Source of the DNA: Embleya sp045207785
GTDB lineage: Bacteria > Actinomycetota > Actinomycetes > Streptomycetales > Streptomycetaceae
NCBI RefSeq assembly: GCF_045207785.1
Contig: NZ_CP108777.1
Span: 310,001 to 374,000, forward strand
Direction: 5' to 3'
Length of the DNA stretch: 64,000 nt
Under the pieces are notes generated by a model. It was not told where the DNA came from, made no database searches, and was given only the letters and a program-made list of their open reading frames with translations. The first letter of the stretch is position 1, and each line of letters starts with the position of its first letter. Positions 40,161 to 48,420 of this stretch are shown one piece after another. Made by a program: the position numbers and the translations under genes.

Positions 40161-41588
40161 ATGCCTCCGGAGTGGTCCAGTTCACCGCCCGAACTCCTGC
40201 TCGCCGTCGACAGGACCAGCGGCCGGCCGCTGCGCGAGCAGTTGGAGCACGCGGTGCGGGACGCGATCCGCACCAGCCGGCTGCGGACCGGCGAGCGGCT
40301 GCCGTCCACCCGGGAACTCGCCCGCGCTCTCGGCCTCTCGCGCGGCCTGGTACAGGAGTGCTACGCCCAACTCCTGGCCGAGGGCTACCTGGTCACGCGC
40401 CCCGGTTCCGCGACGCGGGTGGCGGCGGGCGCCGCGGCCCCGCCCGCCGCCCTCCGACCACCCGCCGCGACCACCCGCCTGGTGGCCGACTTCCGCTGGG
40501 GCGTACCAGACTTGGCGGCTTTCCCCGTCGACGACTGGCTGTGGGCCACGCGCGAGGGCGTCCGCGCCATGCCGACGGCCCAGTTCGACTACGGGGATCC
40601 GCGCGGCAGCGCCGCCCTGCGCGAGGTGCTGGCCGGCTACCTGCGTCGAGTGCGCGCCGCGGCGGCCGACCCCGAGCACATCGTCGTCTGCAACGGCTAC
40701 GCCCAGGGCCTCGGCCTCGCCCTGCGCGTCCTCGCACACGGCGGCGTGCGGACCGTCGCCTTCGAGGACCCCGGCACACCCGACACCGTCAGCGCGTCCG
40801 CCGCCGCCGCGGGACTGCGCGCGATACCCGTGCCGGTCGACGAACACGGGCTCGACGTACGCGCGTTGGCCGCAACGGACGCCCGCGCCGTCGTCGTCAC
40901 GCCCGCCCACCAGTGGCCCACCGGCGTCGTCCTCGCCCCGGAACGCCGACTGGCCCTGATCGCGTGGGCCAGGGAACGCGACGCCTACGTCGTCGAGGAC
41001 GACTACGACGCCGAGTTCCGCTACGACCGCGAACCCGTCGGCGCACTCCAGGGGCTCGCTCCCGACCGGGTCGTGTCCCTCGGCACGGTCAGCAAGTCCC
41101 TCGTCCCCGCCCTGCGCATCGGCTGGATGCTCTGCCCGCCCGAGTTGTCCGGGCCGGTCGGCACGGAGAAGAACCGCAGCGACCGCGGCACGCCCACGCT
41201 CGACCAGTTCGCCCTGGCCAGGCTCATCGAGTCCGGCCGCTTCGACCGCCACCTGCGCCGGATGCGCACCACCTACGCGGCCCGCCGCACCGCGCTGCTC
41301 GGCGCGCTCGCCGAACACGCCCCCGAGCTGCCGGTCACCGGGCTTGCCGCCGGGTTCCACGCCGTCGCCCACCTGCCGGACGGCGCCGATGAACAGCACG
41401 TCATCGACGCGGCCCGGGCGCGGGCGGTCGGCCTCTACGGCATGAGCCCCTGCCTCGCCGCACACACGCACACGCCGACGCCCGCCCGACTCGTCCTCGG
41501 CTTCGGCAACGTCGGCGAACGCGCGATCAGCTCGGGCATCGCCGCCGTCGCGGACCTCCTCACCGGCAGCCGCACCGGCCGGAGGTAG
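40161..41588 (+). CDS. MocR family regulator (GntR HTH plus aminotransferase domain)
   Basis: This is 475 residues from the ATG at 40161. The N-terminal winged HTH (LREQLEHAVRDAIRTSRLRTG, STRELARALGLSRGLVQECYAQL) occupies residues ~20-90. A fold-type I aminotransferase-like domain follows (PDLAAFPVDDWLWATREGVR, DYGDPRGSAALREVLAGYL, VVEDDYDAEFRYDREP). The PLP lysine lies in SLGTVSKSLVPALRIGWM. MocR/PdxR proteins use PLP as cofactor to sense amines, amino acids or PLP itself. It is divergent from the MFS gene and probably regulates it. Confidence 0.92.
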   Translation: MPPEWSSSPPELLLAVDRTSGRPLREQLEHAVRDAIRTSRLRTGERLPSTRELARALGLSRGLVQECYAQLLAEGYLVTRPGSATRVAAGAAAPPAALRPPAATTRLVADFRWGVPDLAAFPVDDWLWATREGVRAMPTAQFDYGDPRGSAALREVLAGYLRRVRAAAADPEHIVVCNGYAQGLGLALRVLAHGGVRTVAFEDPGTPDTVSASAAAAGLRAIPVPVDEHGLDVRALAATDARAVVVTPAHQWPTGVVLAPERRLALIAWARERDAYVVEDDYDAEFRYDREPVGALQGLAPDRVVSLGTVSKSLVPALRIGWMLCPPELSGPVGTEKNRSDRGTPTLDQFALARLIESGRFDRHLRRMRTTYAARRTALLGALAEHAPELPVTGLAAGFHAVAHLPDGADEQHVIDAARARAVGLYGMSPCLAAHTHTPTPARLVLGFGNVGERAISSGIAAVADLLTGSRTGRR

Positions 41589-41694
41589 CACTCGGCGCGG
41601 CCCTGCCGGCCGCGGCGGCGACGACGACGACGAGGGCGAGGGCGAGGGCGAGGAAGCCTTTCGTGGTGGGCGGCCTCCACAACTGGTGACCCAT
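41560..41694 (-). CDS. Doubtful small ORF with signal-like helix
   Basis: A 44-residue frame starts at ATG 41694. It has a hydrophobic run (FLALALALVVVVAAAAG) followed by RAAPSA, which could be a signal or anchor segment. There is no ribosome binding site, it overlaps the end of the MocR gene on the other strand, and the repeated GAGGGCGAGG bases alone can create such a run. It is reported only as a possibility. Confidence 0.2.
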   Translation of the reverse strand: MGHQLWRPPTTKGFLALALALVVVVAAAAGRAAPSATSGRCGCR

Positions 41695-42152
41695 CACGAG
41701 CACCCCGACCGGAAGCTCGCCGGCTTCGCTCTCCTCCGCCGGCGCAATCCACTCAACTGACCGACACAGCAGGCCCATTGACCCGTCCCCTCAACTCGCA
41801 GCAGGATTCGCGGCCTCGATACGCCCCGTGGACGGATGCCCGGATACACCTACTGATTTTCGCCGAACTCCGCATGAAATAGGCGCTGTTCGCATCACGC
41901 CCCGGAGAAATGAGGAGCGGGCGGTGACCGGTCGTCGGTTCCGGCCGGTCGTGGTTTCCGCGGCGCGGTATCGCATTCGTGTCGGACGGATTACGTGCAC
42001 CGACGTGATGCCTTCACGGGCCGCCGGGTCCCGTCGCGGCCCACGACTACCCACGCCACTTCGGCCTCTCAAGGCCGCCACGAATGTAGCCATATCTTTG
42101 CATATTCCACTCAAAACACCCTTGCAGTTCTTTGGAACGGGGAACCAAGAGC
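41695..42152. other. Intergenic region with A/T-rich promoter segment
   Basis: No gene is supported. The segment 42080-42135 is markedly A/T-richer than its surroundings (ATATCTTTGCATATTCC) and lies just upstream of the small secreted-protein gene, so it probably contains its promoter. Confidence 0.4.
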
Positions 42153-42431
42153 ATGCAGTTTTCCACCACCCGGCGTATAGCCGCGATCACCGCCGTCGGC
42201 GGCGCGATGGTCGCCGCCCAGCTGGGATTGGCGTCCGGCGCGTCCGCTGCCGGTGAGATCAAGGTCACGGCACCGGCCACCATCAAGGCCGGCACGACCG
42301 ACAAGGTTGCGTTCACGACGAAGACCGACGCGCCGGTCACCATCGTCTTCGCGCCCTCCGCAGACGCCGAGGGGTGGCACGCCCGGGCCAACCGAGAGAT
42401 CGAGCAGGCGCGAGTCAGGGGCAAGGGGTAG
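42153..42431 (+). CDS. Small secreted protein, possibly truncated
   Basis: This is 92 residues from the ATG at 42153. A clear Sec signal peptide (RRIAAITAVGGAMVAAQLGLASGASAAG) is followed by about 55 residues reading EIKVTAPATIKAGTTDKVAF and PVTIVFAPSADAEGWHARAN. This is the opening of an Ig-like beta-sandwich, but the C-terminus (REIEQARVRGKG) changes character abruptly and the domain is incomplete. It may be a frameshifted or truncated gene. It has its own A/T-rich promoter region. Confidence 0.55.
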   Translation: MQFSTTRRIAAITAVGGAMVAAQLGLASGASAAGEIKVTAPATIKAGTTDKVAFTTKTDAPVTIVFAPSADAEGWHARANREIEQARVRGKG

Positions 42432-42514
42432 CGAAGCCCGTGTGAGATCCACTGCCGGTCCGCGCGCACAACATGGTGCATGCGGGGGCACTGACCCGCC
42501 GGTAGGCACCCGCG

Positions 42515-43624
42515 TCAGCGGTGGAGCGCGAGGCAGTCGTCGGGCTCGGGGGCCACCTCGGTCCCGAACCGGCGGCCGGCCCGGGTCAGCGTTGTCGCCA
42601 GCCACTCGACATCGACGCGCGGGGCGCGCCGGAGCCGCATCTTGACCGCCCGCAGGGGCGCCATGCGCAGACCGGCCAGCTCTCCCGTGTCGCGCGCGAC
42701 GGTGACGAAGTACAGGAGTCGTAGGTCGTCGCGGTAGAACTCGTAGCCGCGGATGCCTTCGTAGTCGTCGACGCAGTCGCCGCAGCCGTACAGGATCAGT
42801 TTGTTGCGGTACACGTGAATCGCCCGCGGGTGGTGCGAGGAGTGGCCGTGCACGACGTCGACGCCGCCGTCGATCAGGCGGCGCGCGTATCGGGTTTGCG
42901 ACCGCTCGATGTCGTAGCCCCAATTCGAGCCCCAGTGGACGGACGCGACCACGATGTCCCCCGGGAGTTTCGCCCGACCCACTCGTTCGACGAGTTCCGC
43001 GGCACCCCGCTCCGACGCGTCGTGTGTGAAGTCGACGCCGGAGCGGTTCTCGGTCGCGGCCCAATCGGACGGCACCCCGCTGGACGGCATCCCCTGGGAG
43101 AAGACCACCACCCGCCCGCCCTCCCCGACGGGCACCACCGCGGGGCGCCGGGCCTCCTCGATGTCGCCCCCCGCGCCGGCGGTGCGCAGACCGGCCCCGC
43201 GTAGCGCGTCGAGGGTTTCCGCCAGACCCGCACGGCCGAAGTCGAGGACGTGGTTGTTCGCCAGGACGCAGACATCCGGCCGGACCGCCTCGAGGCACGG
43301 GATGTTGTCGGGGTGCATCCGGTAGTGCACGGCCTTGAACGGCTCGAAGTCGTCGCTGGTGGTGATGCCGGTCTCCAGATTCACCACCCGGACATCGGGC
43401 GCCTCGGCGTCGAGGACGTCCAGCGCGTCGCCCCAGGGCCAGCGGAATCCCACCGGTCGGGGAATCGGCCCGTTGGCCTCTTCCGCCAATCGGACGTAGT
43501 CGCGGGCGTCACCGACGAAGCCCTCGCGCAGCGACGGATCACCCGGGTGCGGAAGAATCTGGTCGATGCCGCGGCCCAGCATCACGTCTCCGCACAGACA
43601 CAGCGTCACGTGGCGGTTCTTCAT
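42515..43624 (-). CDS. CapA family (poly-gamma-glutamate capsule-type) protein
   Basis: This is 369 residues from the ATG at 43622-43624 (MKNRHVTLCLCGDVMLGRGID). It is a metallophosphatase-like fold: CGDVMLGR is motif 1, followed by VRVVNLETGI, VLANNHVLDFGRAG, VVASVHWGSNWGYD and VVHGHSSHHP. CapA/PgsA proteins take part in poly-gamma-glutamate or other envelope polymer synthesis in Bacillus; actinobacterial forms are mostly uncharacterised. No membrane anchor or capB/capC partner is visible, so this is a free-standing soluble version. Confidence 0.88.
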   Translation of the reverse strand: MKNRHVTLCLCGDVMLGRGIDQILPHPGDPSLREGFVGDARDYVRLAEEANGPIPRPVGFRWPWGDALDVLDAEAPDVRVVNLETGITTSDDFEPFKAVHYRMHPDNIPCLEAVRPDVCVLANNHVLDFGRAGLAETLDALRGAGLRTAGAGGDIEEARRPAVVPVGEGGRVVVFSQGMPSSGVPSDWAATENRSGVDFTHDASERGAAELVERVGRAKLPGDIVVASVHWGSNWGYDIERSQTRYARRLIDGGVDVVHGHSSHHPRAIHVYRNKLILYGCGDCVDDYEGIRGYEFYRDDLRLLYFVTVARDTGELAGLRMAPLRAVKMRLRRAPRVDVEWLATTLTRAGRRFGTEVAPEPDDCLALHR

Positions 43625-43816
43625 ACTTCCAGGGTTCCACTGCCGGGCACGGTGTCGCACCGGGTGACGAGACGACGTATGACACCAGCGGAATCCCACA
43701 TCACACACAAGACCAACCAGCAACACCACCGCAACGCCACACCAGCTGTCACCCCCGCACCGGGCCCTCAAACCGGGCTCTCAACGCCCCGGCCGGGTGC
43801 TCACCGGACCGGGTGC

Positions 43817-45046
43817 TCACAGGCGAATGATGACCAGGGCGGTGTCGTCGGTGTTGCCGCCCGTGGGGATCAGTTCGGCCAGCAGGATATCGGCGAGGGC
43901 CTCGGCGTCGGCCGTCCCGTGGCGGGCGAGGCAGTCGGCGAGTCGATGAATGCCGGTGTCGATGTCCTCGCCGCGGCGTTCGACCAGTCCGTCGGTGTAG
44001 AGGACGAGGGTGGCACCTTGCGCGAAGGCGGATTCGGCCTGGGGTCTGGGGGCGGGTTCGGGGCGCGCACCGAGCGGGGGGTCGGTGGCGCGGTCGAGGA
44101 ACTCGACGCTGCCGTCGGCGTGGAGCAGGACCGGCGGAAGATGGCCGGCGCTGCTGTAGGCGAGGGTTTGGCTGTTCCAGTCGATGACGACCTGTACCGC
44201 CGTGGTGGATTCGGCGCCGTCGACGGAGCGGGCGTAGAGACCGAGTGCGTCGAGGGCGGCGGCGGGGCCGTCGGCCATGCGTACGGCGGCGCTGAGGGCG
44301 CTGCGGAGCTGGCCCATGACGCCGGCCGCGTGCAGGCCGTGGCCGACGACGTCGCCGACGGCCACCGCGAGGTGGCCCCCGGGCAGTTCGGCCAGGTCGT
44401 ACCAGTCGCCGCACACGTTCAGCGCGCGGACGGAGGGCCGGTAGCGCACCGCCGCCCGATGGCGGCCGCCCGGACTCGGCGCGGGCAGCATCGCGGCCTG
44501 CAAGGTCAGTGCGACTTCGCGTTCGCGGGCGTGGGCCTGCCGCAGCCGATCGTTGACGTCCTGTAGTTCCCGGGCACGGGTGTACAACTCGGCCTCCAGC
44601 ACCCTGGCCTGGTCCCCGCCGTTTCGGCCGCCGCGGGCGCGGATCAGTTCGGTGACCTCCTCCACTCGGTGCAGCAACACGGCCACGCGCCCGTCCGGGC
44701 CGAAGACGGGTACGTTGACCGGGCTCCAGTACCGTTCCTCCCACTCGCCGGGCCGGTCCAGGTACTCGACGTCGTAACGCTGCAACGCCATGGTGTCGCG
44801 CTCGCCGGTGGCCGCCACCCTCCGCAACGACCGCTCCAGGTTGCGCGTGCCGGTCGCGGTGGGTTCGTTGGGGTTGTCGGGGAAGACGTCGAACAGGTAT
44901 CGGCCGACCAACTGTTCGCATGTGCGCCTCGACACCTGTAGATACGCGTCATTGGCATCCACGTACACCAGGTCGGTGGTGAGCAGTGCCACCGCCCCCG
45001 GCAGAGCGTCGAACACCGCCTCGTAGTCGATCCCGGGATACCTCAC
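43817..45046 (-). CDS. PAS domain SpoIIE-type protein phosphatase
   Basis: This is 409 residues. Residues ~1-120 form a PAS domain (AVFDALPGAVALLTTDLVYVDANDAYLQVSRR, YLFDVFPDNP). A short coiled-coil linker follows (ELYTRARELQDVNDRLRQAHARERE). The PP2C-like SpoIIE domain (about 185-409) has CGDWYDLAELPGGHLAVAVGDVVGHG with its metal-binding Asp residues, SAGHLPPVLL, LVLYTDGLVERRGEDID and GGNTDDTALVI. Such phosphatases dephosphorylate anti-anti-sigma factors in partner-switching circuits, which are very abundant in Streptomyces. No partner genes are adjacent. Confidence 0.92.
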   Translation of the reverse strand: MRYPGIDYEAVFDALPGAVALLTTDLVYVDANDAYLQVSRRTCEQLVGRYLFDVFPDNPNEPTATGTRNLERSLRRVAATGERDTMALQRYDVEYLDRPGEWEERYWSPVNVPVFGPDGRVAVLLHRVEEVTELIRARGGRNGGDQARVLEAELYTRARELQDVNDRLRQAHAREREVALTLQAAMLPAPSPGGRHRAAVRYRPSVRALNVCGDWYDLAELPGGHLAVAVGDVVGHGLHAAGVMGQLRSALSAAVRMADGPAAALDALGLYARSVDGAESTTAVQVVIDWNSQTLAYSSAGHLPPVLLHADGSVEFLDRATDPPLGARPEPAPRPQAESAFAQGATLVLYTDGLVERRGEDIDTGIHRLADCLARHGTADAEALADILLAELIPTGGNTDDTALVIIRL

Positions 45047-45870
45047 GACGCGTCCCGCCTCCTTGTGTGTCTCTCGAATGCGGCGACGGGCACCCCGGGG
45101 GCCCTGTGTCCGGCTCTTTCACTTTCACTGTTTCGCGTGCCGACCTGGCGTTGGGCGTCGGTGGACTGGGACCGGTAGGACTCGATGCCATCGGGATCGG
45201 AGTGCGGCGGGAGGTGATCCGGTCGGGGTCGACGGGCGCGCACGGCCCGGGGCCGCAGCGGCTCGACGTCGAAGCCGAACCGACGGTCGCGGCGGATCCG
45301 CTCGAAGACCTCTCACGCGACCTGTACACCCACGGGCTCCCGACACGACCGTGATCGAACAACCACAGGGTGACCCGAGTGAACGACCCAAGGGTTCGAT
45401 TACGCCATCAGCGGCATGTCATCGACCGTCGGACGGGAGGCGTTGACCGACACTCCCCCCGTGGTGATTTCGGACATCACCCGACCCGGGACCTGTCGGC
45501 CGGTCATTCCCAAGCCCAGCCGGCAGGGTGGCGGCCGAGGTCTTGGGGTCGGCTGTCGTTGGCCGGCCGCGCGTGGAACAGCGTCCGCGTCGTGATCGGG
45601 CGGCGGCGTTGGGGCGGCGGCAGTGCCCGGCTACCCCGGTGAGTGCGTAGGGCGCCGTCCGCTTCGGGGCGAAGGCGGGACCGGTCAGGGGCAGCGGGCT
45701 CAGGCACCCGGGACAGCGGGGGGCCGATCGTGAATGGCAGGCGCCGTGATCGGGCCCGGTTCCACGTCCGGGGCCGAACCCGGGACTGCGATCGGACCCG
45801 AATGGCCGCGTGCCATCTCGTTCCCCTTAGCTCACCGCCCCCTCCGTCCACGCACAGCAAGGCAACCGCG
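45047..45870. other. Long intergenic region with one doubtful small ORF
   Basis: This 824-bp gap lies between divergent genes. Apart from the candidate frame at 45106-45354, no gene is supported. The plus-strand frame that reaches into the glycosyltransferase is open here too, but it is Arg-rich shadow sequence upstream of the likely ATG at 45871. The region should contain promoters for both flanking genes. Confidence 0.35.
45106..45354 (+). CDS. Doubtful small hypothetical ORF
   Basis: An 82-codon frame starts at GTG 45106 with a G-rich run upstream. It reads SGSFTFTVSRADLALGVGGL and EPTVAADPLEDLSRDLY, with fair G/C third-position bias and a normal stop. No family is recognised and no other evidence supports it. 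Confidence 0.3.
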   Translation: MSGSFTFTVSRADLALGVGGLGPVGLDAIGIGVRREVIRSGSTGAHGPGPQRLDVEAEPTVAADPLEDLSRDLYTHGLPTRP

Positions 45871-47451
45871 ATGAACCACACCGGATGCCCGCACGGGCCG
45901 CCCCTTTCCCGCACCGTCGGCCGTTCCACGAATACCGCCACACCGAGGACTCGCCCGAACCCGAGCCCGAGCCCGAGCCCGAGCCGGCGCTGTGTTCCAG
46001 CCACGCCCGCGCTGCCTCCCGGACCGACCTCCCCACTCCCCGAGGTGCTGCTGCCGGCGATACCCCTGTCCCGCCTCGAGCATCTTGTCGGTGCGCCCCG
46101 GCTGGCCAACGTGCACGACGCGCTGCGCGAAGCCCGTACGCGCCTCGACGGGCGCGAGGTGTGGCACGTCAGTGACAATCCGACGCGCGGCGGGGTCGCC
46201 GAGCTCCTCCGCACCACCTTGCCCCACCTGCGCGGTGAGGGAATCGACACCCGGTGGGCCACGATCGAGGGCAACCGAGCGTTCCGCGCCTTCACCAAGG
46301 CGCTCTACTACCGGTTGTGCGGGGTGACCGCCAACGAACACGAGAACCCGCCGGACCCGGAAGGCGGACGGGCCCTGTACGAACAGGTGACCCGCGCCGC
46401 CGCGCAGCGGCTGCTCGGCGTCGTGGGTCGGCGCAGCGTGGTCGTCCTGCACGATCACCAGACGGCCGGCTTGATCCCGCACCTGCGCGAGGTCGGGTGC
46501 ATCGTGTTGTGGCAATGCCACGTCGGCACTCCTCTGCACGCCGAACCGGCGCGCCCCGCATGGGACTTCCTGCGTCGATACCTGTCCGCCGCGCACGGCT
46601 TCATCGCGTCGTACGACGGAGCGTTGCCCGCGGGACTGCCCGATGCGCCGATCCGTGTCCTGTCGCCGTCCATCAATCCGCTGGCGCCGAAGAATCTCCC
46701 GCTGCATCCCGCCGTGGAGGCGTCGCGGTTGATGGCACGCATCGGGGTCTTCCGGCAGCCGAGGCCCGACAGCACCGGGTCGGGTGTCGGCGATGCCTTC
46801 GCCGAGTTGCTCCTTCGCCATCCGGCTCGGATCGATCGCGAAGCCGGGCCGTTGCCGGTGGGTACACCGCTCGTGACGCAGGTGAGTCGATGGGACCGGG
46901 TCAAGGACATCCCGGGCGTGATCGAGGCGTTCACCGACCATGTCGATCCGGACTTCGGCGCGCACCTGCTGCTGGTGGGGCCCCGGGCGGCCGGTGATCC
47001 GCAGGCCGAACAGGTACTCGCGGAGTGCCGCGAGGCCCGCGAGCGCCGGCCGAATCGGCGAGATCGGGTGCATCTGGTGCAAATCCCCACCGATCATCCC
47101 ACCGAGCACGCGCTGACGATCAACGCCATCCAGAGGTGCTCGACCGTGGTGCTCCAGAAGAGCCTCGCGGAGGGATTCGGGTTGACCGTGTCCGAAGCCG
47201 CCTGGAAGGGGCGGCCCGTCGTCGCCTCACCGGTCGGCGGCATTCGGCAGCAGATCGAACACGGCCGGTCCGGGCTGCTGTTGGCGCACGCTCGTGATCT
47301 GTCCGGGCTCGGCGCCGGGGTCGACCGACTGCTCGCCGATCCGGCGTATGCCCGGGAGTTGGGCGAGAACGGACGACGTCACGTGCGCAGGCGCTTCCTC
47401 GCCGACAGCGGCGTGCTGGGGTTCGCTCGGCTTCTCTCCGACGTCGCGTAA
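45871..47451 (+). CDS. GT4-type glycosyltransferase (trehalose synthase TreT-like)
   Basis: This is 526 residues from the ATG at 45871 with AAGG upstream. After a Pro/Ser-rich N-terminus encoded by a CCCGAG-type hexanucleotide repeat (about 45957-45985), the protein has two Rossmann domains. These read VWHVSDNPTRGGVAELLRTTLPHLRGEGIDTRWATIEG, VVVLHDHQTAGLIPHLR, LWQCHVGTPLH and, in the C-terminal donor domain, TQVSRWDRVKDIPGVIEAF, STVVLQKSLAEGFGLTVSEA and RPVVASPVGGIRQQI. The E-G-F-G-L-T-V-x-E motif is the GT4 nucleotide-sugar site. The layout resembles trehalose glycosyltransferring synthase. It is followed by a PIG-L deacetylase and an MFS gene. Confidence 0.85.
   Translation: MNHTGCPHGPPLSRTVGRSTNTATPRTRPNPSPSPSPSRRCVPATPALPPGPTSPLPEVLLPAIPLSRLEHLVGAPRLANVHDALREARTRLDGREVWHVSDNPTRGGVAELLRTTLPHLRGEGIDTRWATIEGNRAFRAFTKALYYRLCGVTANEHENPPDPEGGRALYEQVTRAAAQRLLGVVGRRSVVVLHDHQTAGLIPHLREVGCIVLWQCHVGTPLHAEPARPAWDFLRRYLSAAHGFIASYDGALPAGLPDAPIRVLSPSINPLAPKNLPLHPAVEASRLMARIGVFRQPRPDSTGSGVGDAFAELLLRHPARIDREAGPLPVGTPLVTQVSRWDRVKDIPGVIEAFTDHVDPDFGAHLLLVGPRAAGDPQAEQVLAECREARERRPNRRDRVHLVQIPTDHPTEHALTINAIQRCSTVVLQKSLAEGFGLTVSEAAWKGRPVVASPVGGIRQQIEHGRSGLLLAHARDLSGLGAGVDRLLADPAYARELGENGRRHVRRRFLADSGVLGFARLLSDVA
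45957..45985. repeat. Hexanucleotide CCCGAG tandem repeat within the glycosyltransferase gene
   Basis: Four to five near-perfect copies of CCCGAG/CCCGAA encode a Pro-Asn/Pro-Ser run. This repeat could expand or contract in frame without breaking the gene. It lies in the non-conserved N-terminal tail. Confidence 0.6.
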
Positions 47452-47547
47452 GAGACGGCAGGCCGGACGCGGACACGCCGCGCAACGGGATCTCGGACCG
47501 GAATGCCCACGCCAGGCAAGCCCCGCGTCCCGACCCCCTCCCCACCT

Positions 47548-47581
47548 CCATCCATCACGGCCATCACGGCCATCACGGCCA
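47548..47581. repeat. 9-bp tandem repeat ahead of the PIG-L gene
   Basis: Three consecutive copies of CATCACGGC, then a partial fourth, lie just upstream of the ribosome binding site (AAGGA) of the deacetylase. They leave the downstream frame unaffected. Confidence 0.6.
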
Positions 47582-47604
47582 CCACGACACAAGGACCGAT
47601 CGCC

Positions 47605-48414
47605 ATGCGCATTCTCGCCCTCGGCGCCCATCCCGACGACGTCGAACTGCTGTGCGCCGGAACCCTCGCGCACTACCGGGCACGAGGCGCCCACGTGACC
47701 ATCGCCATCCTGACGAACGGCGCCCCCGCCGCGCGAAGCACCCAGTTGGCCCAGTCCGCCCAGTCCGCCGCGACGGTCGGCATCCGCGCCCGCGAAGCCC
47801 GCGAAGCCGCGTCGGTGCTGGGAGCCGAACCGATCATGCTCGGCCTGCCGGACGGCTTCCTCTACGACACCCCCGAGACCCGACTGCTCATCGTGGACCT
47901 GCTGCGCCGCGCCCGCCCCGACCTGCTGTTCGCGCATCACCCCGAGGACTACCACCCCGACCATCGAGCCGCGAGCGCCCTCGCGAGCGCCGCGCGGCTA
48001 CTGGCACGGGAACCGGGCATCGAGACCGATCACCCGGCCCTCGGCGCGGTGCCGGCCATGTTCCACATGGATACCTTGACCGGCGCGAACGCGGGTACGC
48101 CGGACCTGTGGGTCGACATCACGGACACGATGCCGACCAAGGAGGCCATGGTGTCGCACCACGACAGCCAGAACGACCGCCGCCGCCGGCGTGGCGGCCG
48201 GGACTTCGTGGATCTCGCCCGGCGGCAATCCGCCCTGCGCGGCAACGAGGTGGGCGTCGCCTACGCGGAGGCGTTCACCGGTACCCGGGCCCATCCGCCG
48301 ACCACCCCGGCCGACCTCGAACTGCCGTGGATCGCCCGTACCGCGCCCGACCCGAACAACGCGGCCGAAGTCGTCGAGGCGAGCCCGGACGAACGCCGCC
48401 GAGCCGAGGCGTGA
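47605..48414 (+). CDS. PIG-L family N-deacetylase
   Basis: This is 269 residues from the ATG at 47605 (AAGGA upstream). The LmbE/PIG-L zinc motif AHPDDVE is at residues 8-14, with the later HPEDYHPDHRAA segment supplying the remaining zinc ligands and the catalytic region. The family deacetylates N-acetylglucosaminyl compounds, for example in mycothiol, teicoplanin-type and GPI pathways. Its position between a glycosyltransferase and an MFS transporter suggests a short pathway making and exporting a de-N-acetylated glycoside. The product is unknown. Confidence 0.9.
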   Translation: MRILALGAHPDDVELLCAGTLAHYRARGAHVTIAILTNGAPAARSTQLAQSAQSAATVGIRAREAREAASVLGAEPIMLGLPDGFLYDTPETRLLIVDLLRRARPDLLFAHHPEDYHPDHRAASALASAARLLAREPGIETDHPALGAVPAMFHMDTLTGANAGTPDLWVDITDTMPTKEAMVSHHDSQNDRRRRRGGRDFVDLARRQSALRGNEVGVAYAEAFTGTRAHPPTTPADLELPWIARTAPDPNNAAEVVEASPDERRRAEA

Positions 48415-48420
48415 AGCCCC

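Noticed and set aside
41560..41694. Confident secreted small protein
   Set aside because: The hydrophobic run can be produced by the local GAGGGCGAGG repeat and there is no ribosome binding site, so it is kept only as a low-confidence entry.
47548..47581. Short tandem repeats as a CRISPR-like array
   Set aside because: The units are 9 bp and contiguous without spacers: a simple microsatellite.
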